Assembly (NCBI RefSeq): GCF_020882245.1
Contig: NC_083600.1
Coordinates: 1,054,001 to 1,118,000 of the forward strand
DNA length: 64,000 nucleotides
Reading direction: 5' to 3'
DNA from: Rhopalosiphum padi
Taxonomy: Eukaryota; Arthropoda; Insecta; Hemiptera; Aphididae
Numbering within the stretch: the first letter of the stretch is position 1; the number at the start of each line of letters is the position of its first letter. The translations under genes and the position numbers were made by a program. This document shows, in pieces, positions 1 through 15,200 of this stretch. The notes below the pieces were generated by a model. The model did not search any database. It was not told the origin of the DNA and worked only from the letters and a program-made list of their open reading frames with translations.

Positions 1-3000
1 TTTTAATTATATTATAAAATAATTATTATAAATCATAATCACAATTCATATTTATCGCAAAGGATAGCTCATAACTTTTAATTAAAATTTACTCTCTCGA
101 TGATTATAATAAAGTTCTTCTAAATTATTAACATAATTTTGTCAAGTGAGGCAAATTTTTCGGATTGTAAAAATTCGCTGTATATTATGTCATTAGTAGA
201 AATAATAATAATCCTATTATATTTTTATCTACTCTATAAACGATTCAGATAGATTTCCTTAACTGCTACCAGTCGTGACTTAAGCTTCGTCTTTGCTCTT
301 TCCTTTTCCCCTTGTTTACATATATTTATTACAATACATGCAAAGCATATTATAGGTATTATATTAATATATTATTATCTTCTTTTTGTTAAAAGAACCG
401 CTAATCAACTAAACGAGCAAATGCACGTCAGTGATCAAATCTCTCTATCTTGACTCTGTTAAGCCCATATACTTACGACTTGATCGTTTATAAGCATATC
501 GTTTTCAGTGACTTTATACATTTTTACTTTTTTATATACAATGTCAGAATAATTTCTAATTTACCCGGAGAAGACCAAGTTATATATATATATATAGTGC
601 ATACGTATTGATTATATATATCGTATCGGTGTACGTTGTATATATAAAAATCAATCGATCAAAGGCATTAGACAGTACAGTGCCGTATTTAATGTATAAC
701 TTATTCATATACAAATTGAACGTATCACGCATTACAAGCACATAACAGTGTAAATTACACACGATCTGAACATCGTGTATAATATACTCGACAATCTCTA
801 AACCTATAGCGAATCATAGCTACATATATATACCTATACAGTTCAAAAAATAGTATCATTTTACAACGCGCGTAGGTATATGCTGTCTATAGGTATAATA
901 TAATGTATAGCGGCGAATATAAGTCGTACATTTTGTACATCATTCGTGTATATCTTTTCATTGATATAATTGCCTTGTCCGTCGGTATGATACCATATAC
1001 AGAAAACTGATGCACCGAGATTTTTTTTTTTTTAATAACTGCATTACGACAATTATTATTTTCTACAGCGAGACATATGCACTATATATAATATTGATAC
1101 GCGTATATATGTATATATATATATAATATATCAATATACACAAGCGGTAGGTAAATATAATGGGTAAATGTTTAGTATATTATTATTATATTCATTATAT
1201 ATTGTATACGCGCGATATGGAAGATGAAGTATTATTGACGCAATAACATTATTGCTACGCCGCTATTTTACGAGTTTAAAGAATCGCATCATATATATAA
1301 CGTATAATATACGGTGTTCTAAGGATTTAACTGTTGTTTAGTTAAGACAAATCGTTAGAGGTACGTACCGGAGTGATTCCAAGTTTTACCCATGATATAT
1401 TAATATATAAATTTAATATTTCGTCCAGTGGAAATATTTTCGCCCGCGAGGCACATTCGCAACTCGCGTCTAACTACAAAGTCGTAAACTACGCATGAGT
1501 AATAATAATATTATATATCTATATGTATAGAAAACGAATAATTAATCGCCGTGGCTCGGTCGTTATTAAAGAAATAGCCGTCTGGTAGGTGCACGTCCGT
1601 ATGCAGTCTAGATTGTCAATAAGTCGGTTAAAATTTCAAGACCACTATTAAAAAAATTTAAATACCCGATAGTCTCGTCCATATATTATACGCGTATAAT
1701 ATTATATATATATACGCGAGAAAACGAGCACGCGACTTACCTGCAATATTATATTACACGCATATTATACCTATTACGCGTTTTTTTCTTCCGAACTCGT
1801 GCATAAATCAATATTATACGTTTGTATCGTATTCGTTATAATTACCCATATCATACAAAACTAGTCATTTTTCTTTTTACGGATATCTGTGATCTGTCTT
1901 AACTTAATGAGTATAACAGAAATGGCGCAAATGTACGCCAAGCAGTGCGCGAAGACTTTTTTTTAATAATATTCTGAATGACTTATATACTTGTCTAGTT
2001 ATATTTACGTATGCACATTAGTATATTACCTGTGTGCAAACGCGAGTGTACATTATATTATGCCCAACGAGATGCGCATCATCCCGTCGGCAATACGCGT
2101 TCTGATCCATTAACTTAGCGTACAATATTATTATATTATATATGTACTACCGATTTATACCTACGAGTGGCTACCTATACGTTTTCGGACGAACTCTTTC
2201 GGTGGCGTCGCAGCATTATACAGTAATATACATATACCCACAATTATTGTTCCGTTAAGTACATAATGTTTCGTGTACGCGCGTATAATTAGTTTAGGTA
2301 AACAGCAGCTGCTGGCCAAGCGTCTCGGACGATTTGTTATTCACGCGCGCTATATTATAATTTATATAGTACCATATAAATATAGTATATACTCTAAACA
2401 CATATATAGACTATTGCAGCAATATAATAACGAACTATAATAATATGATTCACGATTATACTATATATACGCTCTTTTCAATCGATCCCAAGCACGCGGG
2501 ACAACTGTCTAATGTTAAAAAATATTCACGGGTTGATTATAAATAAATTATGCGTAGCGTTCCGTCCAACTTAATTTTACAGTAAAATAATATTATATAC
2601 GACTTGTACCTATACACACTCCACGCTATACGGTCTTCGTAACGATACCTGTTATTTGTGTATAATAAATTAATAACTATTATCGAATAGTCGTAGATGC
2701 ATAATATACATTTGAAATATTATCATCACTGCGGTGTGCCTGGACCGTTTTTAATGACGAGAGAAGGATATAGGTAGGTGGTTAAATATTTACACCCCTA
2801 AATCATTTCTAAAATTCCACTCCCACAATAATTAATATTAGGTATATTCATTGTTACTACGATAATAACTAAAATGTTATAACGTTAAGAATGATGAAGC
2901 ATTCGAAAATGTAATGAGTAAATACGCCTATTACACTATACAAACATTTAAATTGAAAAGAATACATTATATTTGATATTGCAACACAAAATGTTTTTCT

Positions 3001-5980
3001 TGTAATTTTCAAGTAATAACACTTTATTAATGCAAAAAAAAATATAAATTTAAGTTCCTATTTGAACAAAATCACCAAAATCTAATTTTCGCTTTTTCAC
3101 ATTTGTGAAACTGTTAACAATATCATTCACTTTTATATAGCTATATTCATATTTATGTGCAATACCACAAATTTACACAAGTCCGTTCTTGGTCCATTCT
3201 CTAGCAGTTCAGTCAAATTACAGTTTAAATTTTATATAATATACAGATAAAAATAGATGCATATTAAGTATAGTAAATGAATTGAATAAATTACAACATT
3301 ATGTATGCATGTATTAAAAAAATGAGTGCAAATTATTTGGATTTTAATTATACGCGAAAATGAACAAATCAAATATTATAGATTAAAATAAAAACACCGA
3401 AATGCCTCGAAGCACTATTATTAGAATTTAGTTACTTTCCAAACTAGCAATAGTAGAATTTTTAAATCTAAGTAATTAATTAAATAAATTATAATAGAAT
3501 ACACCATTATATTAATGATACTAGATAAAAATGAATCTCAATATCTTACATTATACAATTTAAATATAGTTTAAAATTATATTCTATGGGGGCAAATATA
3601 CCTACCCATCATAACCCCTCCCCCTAAAAGTATACCGTTATAGATAAATTGCCTGCGTCTATAATATAATATTAAACTTGGCGTGTTCGACTTCATGCTG
3701 TGGTAGCGTACGAACTTAAATAATGTAAATTGGGCCCAAGAAACGTATATAATATATTATATACATGTGTGTGTGTGTGTGTGTGTATTGTATAATATTA
3801 TGTAGAGATTATAGAGAGACATGCAGGGTGAATGAGTGTGTGCCCGATCCTACTTCATTTTGAGGACGTGCGCCTAATTATATTATTATACAAATATACA
3901 ATCAACTATAGGTATTAAACACACATAGTAGGTACTCGTACGTTAACAGGCTGTTGGCATCGTATTATATATTACATATATACAAATTATAATAGAGTTA
4001 TAATAATATAACACTTAAGTATTTTATAAGCTTCGTATTCGTATAAATAGATAGGTGTATAGGTATAGCGTAGAGTACCTACCTATACGCCGATAAAACG
4101 TGTATATAATATTTAATAATATACATTATAATATCGTTATAAATGTTTACGGACTGGCCCTACTATAAGTTATAACGCACTGCGGGCTGCAGACGAATAA
4201 CGACTTGATTGAGATTACAATACCTAATATAAAAACCTCAACAGTATACCTATTTACGTACAATAATTTATTCAGTATTATCACGTATATTTTGTTTATA
4301 ACTATTGATGTATATCAGCCCGTCGAAAATTATCATTCTATCGAAATAAAAAACGATTAAATTCCGTTTGTTATTATACTTATTGGTAATCGTATAGCAC
4401 TCAAAATGAAATTTATTAGTCTTAGGGATAACAACATATTATTTAATTAAGTATATAAAATATATTAAAATAACTGCGAACACTGAATATACTACAGAAT
4501 ATTTAAGTAGAATTTATTATTCTATAATTAATGTGAAAGTATATTAAAGTTTACCACCGAATCGAATAACAATTAATAAGGTAAATATAATTAAAAATAT
4601 TTTTGCATTTAAATATTTAGGTTCATTAGTTCTCGACAAAATTTAAAGAAAAAATATAACCAACAGATGTGATAAAATTTTATATTATAGACTTATAACA
4701 TGGATTGGTATTCAACTATTTTAAGAAGAATCATAATTGTCAAGACTAATAAATTGGTCGTCATAAAAAAAATTAATAATAACAATAAGTAATAACCAAT
4801 TAATAATATCTTTGATATAATAAGACTGTTATATTTCTTATGTAACATTCTGAACCATATAATGACGCGTCTTTTTATAAGTAAATAAGAATTTTTCAAT
4901 TAAAAACACAATTTACTCAGAAGTTTATTTTTACCGTTAAATTGATTGCGTATACGAAGCAATGCTCCTTATAGTTTCCCGTTAATTGTATTAAATTGTG
5001 TTCATTATAGATTAAATCGTTTAATGTTTACACGTGCCGAGTAAAAAAGTTAATTGAACCACAAATTGCATAGCCGTGATGGAAACAAGGACTATAAAAC
5101 TTCGATAGAAATCTACTTTAAAGTTGATAAATTCTTCAAACTGAAATCTTCTTAAAGTAAACAATATTTTAAACAAACTTATGAATCTCGCAAAGAAAAC
5201 ATTTCCGAATTATCTATTCTAAATATTCTAATTATCTTTTTAAATCTATACAAACAATTAGTACTAATGACTAATGACTATTATAGCAAGTATAAAACCA
5301 TGAATTAAGACTCTTTTTTATAAAAACATATTTTTAAATCTTGAAATTTAAAGGAATAATATTATGAATAATAACTATAGTTAACGTTTTTATAATTATG
5401 ATATACTCGTAAATATATGTCAATTTAAAATTTTTAGTAATTATATTTATAATTTATAAAAATGATCCAGTATAATAAATTCAACATTACATCTAGTAGT
5501 ATTAACATTTTTTGTAAATCAATTATAAATTATTTAAATTAAAAAGGGCGGTTTTCGTTTAAAAAACAAAAGTATTGCCATAGAGCATATTGCTTAAGCA
5601 GTACGAAAAACCTAAAGAACTTGAAAATATATATTCTTATAAATGGTCTTTAAATATATTTCATTAGTACAAGAATCAAAACTTAACTAAATATAATATT
5701 ATTAAATGAAAATGGGGGCAAGCATGCTTGGGGAATCAGCCTGTTTAATCCATACAGGGATGATGTGTGGTTGTATATCATTTACTAAAATTATTCGATA
5801 AACCAATGTATTTATATTATATGTAAAAATATAATTATTATGCAATAAAATGTAAGTTTTTTTTAATGCTCACAATAATTATATATTATAATTCATTTTG
5901 ATTACAAAATTCGATAATACAAAATGGAGTACGAACGATAATACATTGATTGTTTTTGTTTTTGTTTTGGTACGTGTTTC
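1..5980. other. AT-rich intergenic DNA without a supported gene
   Basis: No open frame of convincing length or composition is present. The first 2.7 kb is dense in alternating TA tracts broken by CG-containing words (TACGCG, CGCGTATA). A TG dinucleotide run lies at 3766-3786. Around 5700-5750 there is a GGGGGCAAGCATGCTTGG stretch resembling the right end of the MITE annotated at 36783-37222, so an eroded copy probably lies in about 5.2-5.75 kb. Nothing else was identified. Confidence 0.6.
3766..3786. repeat. (TG)n microsatellite
   Basis: About ten uninterrupted TG dinucleotides within otherwise TA-rich DNA. This is a simple repeat with no evident function. Confidence 0.9.
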
Positions 5981-5989
5981 CCGACGATG

Positions 5990-6141
5990 TATAGAAGAAA
6001 AATCAGCAGCGGACATTGGTGATCGGATGGAGGACGAGTGCGGCGACGGTGTCGGCTGAAGAACGGACGGCGAAATTTATCATCGCCGTCGTCACGCGTG
6101 CTGCAGGGCAGCGTGCGCGGACATCAACGACACGAGGTGTG
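5990..6141 (+). promoter_or_regulatory. GC-rich 5' region / probable 5' UTR of the shavenoid gene
   Basis: The sequence changes abruptly from AT-rich to GC-rich (many CGGCG, GACGG and CGTCG words) just before the ATG at 6142. An open frame continues upstream of that ATG to 6016, but only through non-ATG codons, so this stretch is read as untranslated leader or promoter. No TATA box or initiator was identified with confidence. Confidence 0.45.
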
Positions 6142-6268
6142 ATGACGTCTCATTCACAGCCTTTGCCGGCATTAACGACGGCGTTCTTGCTCGCGCTCCT
6201 GTTCGATGCCGTTTCCGCCACCGTTTCTATCACACGGCATCATCGCGGCGACGTGTTCGACGTATCAG
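6142..6268 (+). CDS. sha: shavenoid coding exon 1: signal peptide
   Basis: Encodes residues 1-42. A hydrophobic core (LTTAFLLALLF) ends in DAVSA, a typical signal-peptidase site, after which the mature protein starts TVSITRHHRG. The exon ends in phase 1 before GTAAAC. The first intron (about 5 kb) is the longest of this gene, as is common for 5' introns. Confidence 0.75.
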
Positions 6269-9200
6269 GTAAACAACTGCGTAGCAAACAAACAATAACA
6301 AAAAATATCACTGATTAATATTATTATTTATATATTGGTTACGGAGGTGTAGTATAATCGTATTTGTATAAAAGGGATTTATATACAGTGTGCATAAGTG
6401 TATATTAGGCTATATAGTTACGTCCCGTGAGTTGACAATGTCGATGAACGCGAATTACAATAGACACTGAAAATATATTATTTTACAGTGATACAACCAA
6501 GAGCAGGGGAAGAGAGTCTCCAAGTCTAGATCTGCAAGGTTCATCAATTTTTTTTTAAATTTTATACAGATTATCTACTGGTTGGTGACCCTTGATCTAG
6601 AATTCTAGACGACTCACTTGAATCGTACTTGAGTATTCGTATCAAATTATATATTTATATAATATGTATATAAAAGAAGAACAGGACTTTTTTATGTTCC
6701 AATTTTGTGACGACACTATTTAATTATTTTTCATAGAGATGTTCCAAAGTTTTTGAGTGTCACCACTTTTCCCGATTTTTGATATTTTTTTTGTTTGGTT
6801 GTGGGGGGGGGTTGTATTTAAAGATTACGGGTTTTTAGTGGACTTTAATCAATTAAACGATTTTTTCACAGTTGTTCCAAATACTCCTACCAGTTAATCA
6901 CTCTTATTACTTCCAATTTCATTTAATTTGTCCTTTTTAGTTATGAATATCATAAATTAAGTTAAATTATAATAATTATTATGTATTACATGGCTAGGTT
7001 TTAAATAGTTTAATTATAATAAAAAACCAATTTATATACAAATCGATTATTTAACACATGAGCGAAGCCAGGTCATTCAGATAGTATACATATATTATTG
7101 TAAATGTAAAACGTAATTATATTATTTTAATACACATTATACAGAGCAGGTACAGTTTATCTCAGTTAGGAAGTCACTGGTATATTGTATATTTTTATTA
7201 CAATGTATACCTGTGAATATTAGCAATAAGATATTTCCATGACTTGTCGTCGAAAATGTTATTTTTTACGGTTAGGTTTTAAACGTTAGGATAGAAAATC
7301 TCACTTCCGTGATATTTAAACTGATGTGATGTGTATAAACGCGTTTTTATAACATCAGACGCATGACAAGGATAATATAAATTCAAACGTGAAATCTTTT
7401 GATGTTGTTGGTCTTTCGACTATTAAGGGGTGTTTAAATAATAAATTTAACCACTATCCATTAAATATTATAAGTAAATATAAATAAATATATATACAGC
7501 TATGAAACAGTACCGGAACACATATAATAATATGTAATACTAGCTGTATTTTACTAATAAATAAATATAGTATATCAAAATGAAATAATATATAGTTTTT
7601 TATAGGCAATAAAAATGTATATTAAATAAATGATAAAACATTTAATTACTATATTATACGTACGATACACGTCTATTATACACCTAGTTGAAATAATAAA
7701 AATAAATCCGTTAGCTCGCAAATAATCCTCATAATTTTTAATTTCTTAGTATTGCTCTTTATATAGAGGGTCAGCAATGGCAGCTAACCTAATTATGATC
7801 AAGCCATTCCTTCGATACGCCTTATATAGGTCGATATAATAAAATTATTACAATCAAGATTTTGTGAGAGGGGTGTATACATTTAACTATGTTTATAGAC
7901 CATACAACAAAGTGTATAAAATAATATACAATTGTCAATGTAGGTAATTGTTGACTATGTAGTAATCAAGACCTAATGAAATAAAAATATATCAGTAAAT
8001 AACGCAAACCTTATATTAAGTTCAAAATTATGTATATTTTATTTCATAAACTTTGCTTAAAATAGATGTAACTATATTAAAAAAACAACATTCGTTAAGT
8101 TTTTAACTTGAATTCCAAATAATCAACAATTTTATTAAGTAGCCGATTTATATAAGAATAATTTATGTAAATATTTAAAAACTTTTTGTCAACTTATTAA
8201 GTGTTTTAGGAAATTTAATACAATTTAGTTGAAAATTCTGATCGAAGAACAAGAGTTAACGAAATAAAAGTAATAAGGTAATATACACATATTATAATAT
8301 GTGGTTTTATATTAGTTGCTTACAAATGGATAATATAATTTGGTCTGTTATTTGCGTTATGACGTGTCAACTGTGACGGACTGCACGGCGGATCGGCTCT
8401 TTGCCAGCGTGTATACGTTAATATCTACCACCTTGGCCGCGGAATTGAATCATAATAATAAAAATAATATAACGGAGGAATGGGTCGTAAATCGTTATTC
8501 AAAAATGAGCAAAATATATATATGTGTGTGTGTGTATACAAACGACAACAGTTAGAACAACTTATAAAACGTATTATAAAATTACAGTCGTAAAATAATA
8601 TCGAGGCGTGTTGCGCTCGCACAACACACGAACTTGACACAATAATAATCGGTTGAAAAACCAACAGCCCGTTGTGCACAGGCGACAACGACATGCCGAC
8701 ACGCCGATTACAAAAAAAAAAAAAACTAAGCATAGGTATTTTATATTGTGGTGTTTGTCAAAGTGCAACATCTTCGTGTATTAATCGTATATATTATAAT
8801 AGATATGTGTATGTATAATGTAAATGCATTTTTGCGAAACTATTTAAATATATATATGTACGTATATATATATATAGACGACTAACATATCTGCAGCCTC
8901 ACAGCGGTAACTCACAATAAATCATGAATTCATGACAGCGACACTTGTTCGGAAAATATTATTATATTAAATATATTAGAGTATCTATGCGTGTATACTG
9001 TATAATGTATATGTATAATATTATTAATATTAATAAATATACAGTAGATTTATTATTATTATTATTAGTTTTTACTAAATTATTCCCAATACTCAATAGC
9101 TAATATTAATCGGTTGATTTGATTTAGTGGAAATATTTTTGTACACGACTATACAATATATATATGATACTAATAAATATTTTAAAGACGACTAAATAAT

Positions 9201-12200
9201 ACATTTAATAATACTATAATGCGAGTACATTATAAATTATAATAAATGTTTTAATAAAAAAAAATGTCAATGATTCAGTTTAAAGAGTTTTTCAATAATA
9301 TTAGAATACTTTTTTTTAAGTAATTCTACGCGAGTAACGTGCCTATACTGCCTATATATCTTCGGCTAAAAATATAATGTTGCGCATATTATCTTAATAT
9401 GAACCAATAACTAAAAAGAAACCCTAGAGTAAATTGCTTTAACACTTCAAAAAAGCCAATTCAAAACTATATTTAATAATACAAAACGTAATATTAATAA
9501 TATAGAAAATTTAGAAAATATTAAGTCAATAAAAATGATATAATATCAATATTTATTAATTATTAACAATAGACAATAATGTTATTAACTACTTATACAT
9601 AGCTTTTTTTTCAAACCAATTATTTGTCAAATTGTTTACTTTGATGTACCATCATGTTGTATTTTTTGTACCGATCGCATAATAAATTATCCGAACCCAT
9701 GGTAGTCATAACATCAAGTTTTACAACATACCTGAAGGCTTAAACTGTTGTTAATAATTATTGTTATTAACATAATATTATATAGACAGCGAATGGCACG
9801 CGACGGTATCGGCAAATTATTAAAACAGATAAATCTCAATAAAGAATGACAGTAATCCGCAATCAATAATATAGACTCATGCCAAAAATCATAAATCATA
9901 AATTAAGTATTGTCAATAGGGTATAGACAATAGTTATTATAGACGAGTAAAAATGAAGATGTATATAGTCTGAAAACTGACAATATTCATATTATTTTTA
10001 ACTACATACCTGTAAAATTTAAATAAGCTTAGGAAGGATTTTCAGTTTTAATAACAGTGTAGAAATAATAGTATATGTTCACCACAGAGAAAAAAAACAA
10101 GAATAAAAAAGCGGGCATTCTTTATAAATGGATATATAAATAAAAATAGAATATAATTATATTATACAACTGTATTAGGAAAACGTCTGATACAGACGTG
10201 TTATCATATTAATAAACAAGGAAGCAATAACTATTAATATTACGTGTTCTGGAGATGTAAATTATAGTGTTTTTTCCAACATTTAAAAGTTTGAGAAATT
10301 AAAAAAAAACAACCACTTCATCCAATTTTTAACAGATGAAAATGTTATATTTTCTGAAGCTCGGAGCATATTTATATGAACTAAAAATCTTGACTTGATT
10401 AAATACAAAAATTAATTATTATTAAACTGATCTCCCATAACTCGAAATCTTAATTAGATTCTAATTTTACACTGTACTAGCTATAAACATAATTTATTGG
10501 TGTAAGGTCATATCACAGAATAAATTGTATTTATATTATACGTACATTATAATTAATTAATATTTATTAAACAAAAATATACTATATAACGATAGTCGAT
10601 AATCACTATTATTATTGTTGTTGTACAAGTGTATAGGTATTAATTACATCAAAAACGAATATATTTAATCGGCAGTCATTAATTAACTTAATACAAATAT
10701 TAATAGGATCTAAAATCTTGGCATTAATTGAAGAATTTGTACTTTGTAACAAAACATTTGAATTTATATTTTTCTAAAACCTAAACATGACTTTCATGAC
10801 ATTCGTGTTTTCTAAATTTATGTCTTATCCATTTTATGTAACGGTAACACAGTTACGATCTTAGATGTATGAAATACAAATTAATACATACGGGGGAATA
10901 ATTTATATAAAAAATCATTCCAACATTGCAGATGTAATTTGAAAAGAAACTTTTTGGAGAGTCATTTAAATATGTAGTAATAAAACTACCTATATAATAT
11001 TCAAAGTGAACATTTCACCAACAATATTATTTTACAATTAAAATATTCGATAAATAAGTAATAATAACCTAAAATATTATATTAATATAAATATTAATTC
11101 ATAAATTTTATGACATTTTTGAAATTCTAATACGAGTAGTATTAATCCAAACTTTCAAATGATGTAGAAAATTAATTTAAAAACGCATTTTAAATGATAT
11201 TTGTTGACTAATATCTCATCCATATTACTCCCGTGTTTTAACTTCACCCTCAACCCCTTTCAATAACAAAACTTAACGGTTTTAAAATACGAATATTTTT
11301 TAATCAATTATTTTCCACAGACGTGAAATGTTCGATGGAAACTTGTGTTGGAGTGAGCAGCGGTACGGCGTCGTTGGTCGACGGCATCGTATCGGTAGAA
11401 CGCGATTACCCGTCATCGGTCGGCAGCAGAGGCTACAAACAATCGTCCGCGGAACCGTTGCACAACGGCAACTGCAGGTGTCAGTGCATACAACCCGTGC
11501 CCGTGTTCAGGGACGACTTGCGGATATGCGTCGACGACTTGCAAGGTGAGAGCATTTATGACTGCTGTAGCGTCCTATTTGGTTGGATTTGAATTTCTTA
11601 TTTTAGTGATGAACATAAACATAACACGTCCCTCCCTACACACTACATTATCAATACAATTTTCACTAATCAATATTTTTAAACTTAAACTAAATATAAA
11701 AATACCATGAGTCTATGTTAATGATAAGTACATTTTGAATGACATAATCATACCTCAATACTAATACGCATTAATGGGAATTTATCTTAAACATACGCGT
11801 TTTCTTATTTTATCGCGGCAAAAAATATTTTCCAAGAATCTTCACTACAAATATATAAATTTATTTTTATAAATTTCTTCCCATTCTACTCTGAAAAACT
11901 GTCGATGAATACTTATTAATCATAAAGACATAACTATATATATATATATATAGTATAAACTATGTCTATACTATAAACGTGCGACATTTTATTTCACGCG
12001 CGTACAATAATACAATTATTGTATAGCGACGGGCGACGGTGGACCTTATTGAACATTGCCGCCAAGTATTAGTCTCGTATACGAACATAATAACAAAAAA
12101 AAAATAATAATAATAATAAAGTAACATTTTATCTGGCAGTGGGCAAATAAACCGTGAAAAATTAAATCAGCCGTGTTACATGCGTATAGAGAGAAATCCG

Positions 12201-15200
12201 AGTATCCGACAAGAAACAATATGTATACGGAAGACGTAAAATATTTTAAAATATAACAACGCTAACCTAGTAACACGAATTCGATGAATCTAATGTGGAT
12301 CAATTATTGATTTGTAATCATATCGTTGACATTAAAAAAAAAATTTGTTTGTATTTAATTTGAGCTATTCATTTTTTGATAATTAGGTATACATGATTTC
12401 GAAAAATTTCACGCAAATTTAAAAAAAAAAATATTGAAACACATGGAAATTATGACGAAAAATGAGAGAATATCACAATTTAAAAATTTTAGTCTTAATT
12501 TTATGTCCTGAAATTTGAATATCGTATTTGTATTACAAATTATAATATACATATTAATATATTATTATACATACATAATACATATATGTAATAGTAATTA
12601 AGTTAAATCATATAATTGCATACACTATGCGAATATATAAATTACGAATGCGATAATTTCAAATAACCATTGATCATCTTTTGCAATATTATTTTAATAA
12701 TTGACTACTTAAGTCTTTTGTTTTCTTTTTAAGCCCGAATACTATTTTATCTACTGATAATTTAACGGCAAATAAAAATGTCATAGTTTAAAAAATAATT
12801 ATAATTGTAATTTATATAAGTTTAATTAATAGTTAAAATATAACTTATACTTAGTATGCACTTAAATTGTTACTATATTTAAACCGAAAAATTGTATTTG
12901 TATTAAAATCTAAATTCGTGATATACATTTAGCATAAAAAAACCGAAACCGTAACCAAATCAGATGATGCTATATTGACCCATAATTTAAATGTATATTA
13001 CTAACAATTATACGGTGTATATAATAAACTTCGTCACGCATTTCAAACAACAAGCCCTCATTTTTAATTTATCTAGAATTTATTTTGAATATTTTCCCAG
13101 TTAGAGCGATATTTCTTTTGGATTTATTTTGTTGGTTTTTAAATTATAGTTTCGATTGTTAGCTTGTCAACTTGGACACATGAATACATTTTTGATATCA
13201 TGATAACCTATTACTATTATATAGCTTGAGATTTTTTTCATTTAATTAGATTATTCTTCGCTTACGTTGTTTAATATTTTTTTTAAACTGATAACGAAGC
13301 ACGCATTTATTTTATTAAATTATGTAATTATTTTAGTGTAAGACATAACGTTTTATTATGGTCTTAATATTTTGTTTTTTTTAAAAGATACACAATTGTT
13401 GTACCAAATAAAATTGGTAATATGCTATTATTGGAAGTGTGATCATCAAGAGATGTAAATTATAACTTTGAAGATGTATAAAGAAATAAAATTTTACAAT
13501 AGTCTACCATGTTGATATATTAAACTTCAAATATTTCCATAAATTGATCCTGATCAACATTTTTACAATAATATACATATCATTCATAATTCATATCAAG
13601 ACAAATTATCAATAAAAAAAATATTGTTTTAAAAAAATTCATTTGACTTTAAACTGAAAATAAAATCGGTATATTTTTATAGGCCCAAGATTTTCTATCA
13701 CTATTTTCCCAAATTATACATGTTGACGACAACAATTATAAATAAAATAACAAAATTAAGAGTTTTCAAGAATATGGAAAATATGTCACCTTCAAACGAA
13801 GTCACACGACAGTTACTTTTGAAAATATACCACAAGTCAACTATAACGTCTTATTTGATAATAAAGCTATTAATTTTTGTTTTCTTACAACTTCAACACA
13901 GTGATTTCCAAAGTAAAAATGTTTATAAACGATGTAATATATATACTATAATATACATCTATATAAAGCCGCCGATTGTGAACGACTAACTGTAGAAAAT
14001 ACATTTAATTTGGGTCGTAAAAATACATTTATGCATTGCCTGTAATCCTACCTATTTTATTGGCTTGTTTATTATTATACGGAGGCTGATGACCCGTTAA
14101 TCAGAATTTTTAGTTCGACCTAAACTATATATAGGAAAAAACACGCACATATCATAACTCTTCGAGATTCCATTAATATACAAATTTTCTGTATCTTAAA
14201 ATTGCAATTAAATAACCAATGGGCAATATAGTTGAAGAAAAATGTATTGAAAAAAAAAATTACACGTTATCATTTGAATAAATATTTTTATTATTAAATT
14301 ATTATACGCGCAACTTGTATATCGTCATTACCAGATGACGATAAAATCGTAAATTATATGTATTTTATATTAAAAGAAATTCTAGTTGGCAGTTAGTGGG
14401 GTTCGTAAATAACAACCAAGTTTATTATTAATACATAAATACACTAAAACTGTCTTTAAGATTTTTGTTTTAAATGTACTGTTTATTGTTTAACTGTTCA
14501 CAGAATGTTCGTTAGCTTCATTCGTGTCTGGCACAACGGTACAAAAGATACCTTACGTATTTCTACCACTCCAAGGACAAATCGTATACCCTAGTGCTGA
14601 AATTAAAATTGCTGGTACGTATTTTATTTTGGATAATATAATATATAATATTAATTGTCGTTTCAAAATAGACGCATAAAACACATAAAAATACGAGTTT
14701 TACTAGTTTAGTTTAACAACAAATTCCCCATAAATACATATCCAACTAACAAAACATATAGGTACCAAGTTTATGTATAAGGAATATAGAATTGATGATA
14801 ATATTAAATACGCGGTATAATAATTGCATAGTATTATTTCGGCTAGTTATACTAATTTTTGGTTAGATATAATTATTTAGGCATATATTATTTATTAGGC
14901 CATTGACTCATACTTGCAGAATGTGCAGTGTTAATAGTCAAAATTAACACTACGATAAACTAGTTAATATTTGAAGAACATCTCACTCGTTTTTTTTTCT
15001 CCGACATTTTTACAAGAAAAATAAAATGTTCACCCAGTAGTTAACGTTGGTTTTATTATTAAAGTGATTAATTAGTTATCAAACCAAAGACAACATAATT
15101 ATTCTCTGTGAGGTGAATTTTCGGACAATCTTTAAACGAATTATGAAAAATAAAATTTTAATATTTCATCACACTCTTATAACTCGATTTAAGATTAAAA

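Noticed and set aside
580..762. 60-codon minus-strand frame
   Set aside because: Tyr/Ile/Thr-rich translation of a TATATA tract with no start context, splice sites or composition shift.
8425..8771. Overlapping minus-strand frames of 102 and 65 codons in shavenoid intron 1, one signal-peptide-like
   Set aside because: The hydrophobic run comes from a poly(A) tract (FFFF); no homology recognised, and both frames plus a third on the other strand are open, suggesting only higher GC.
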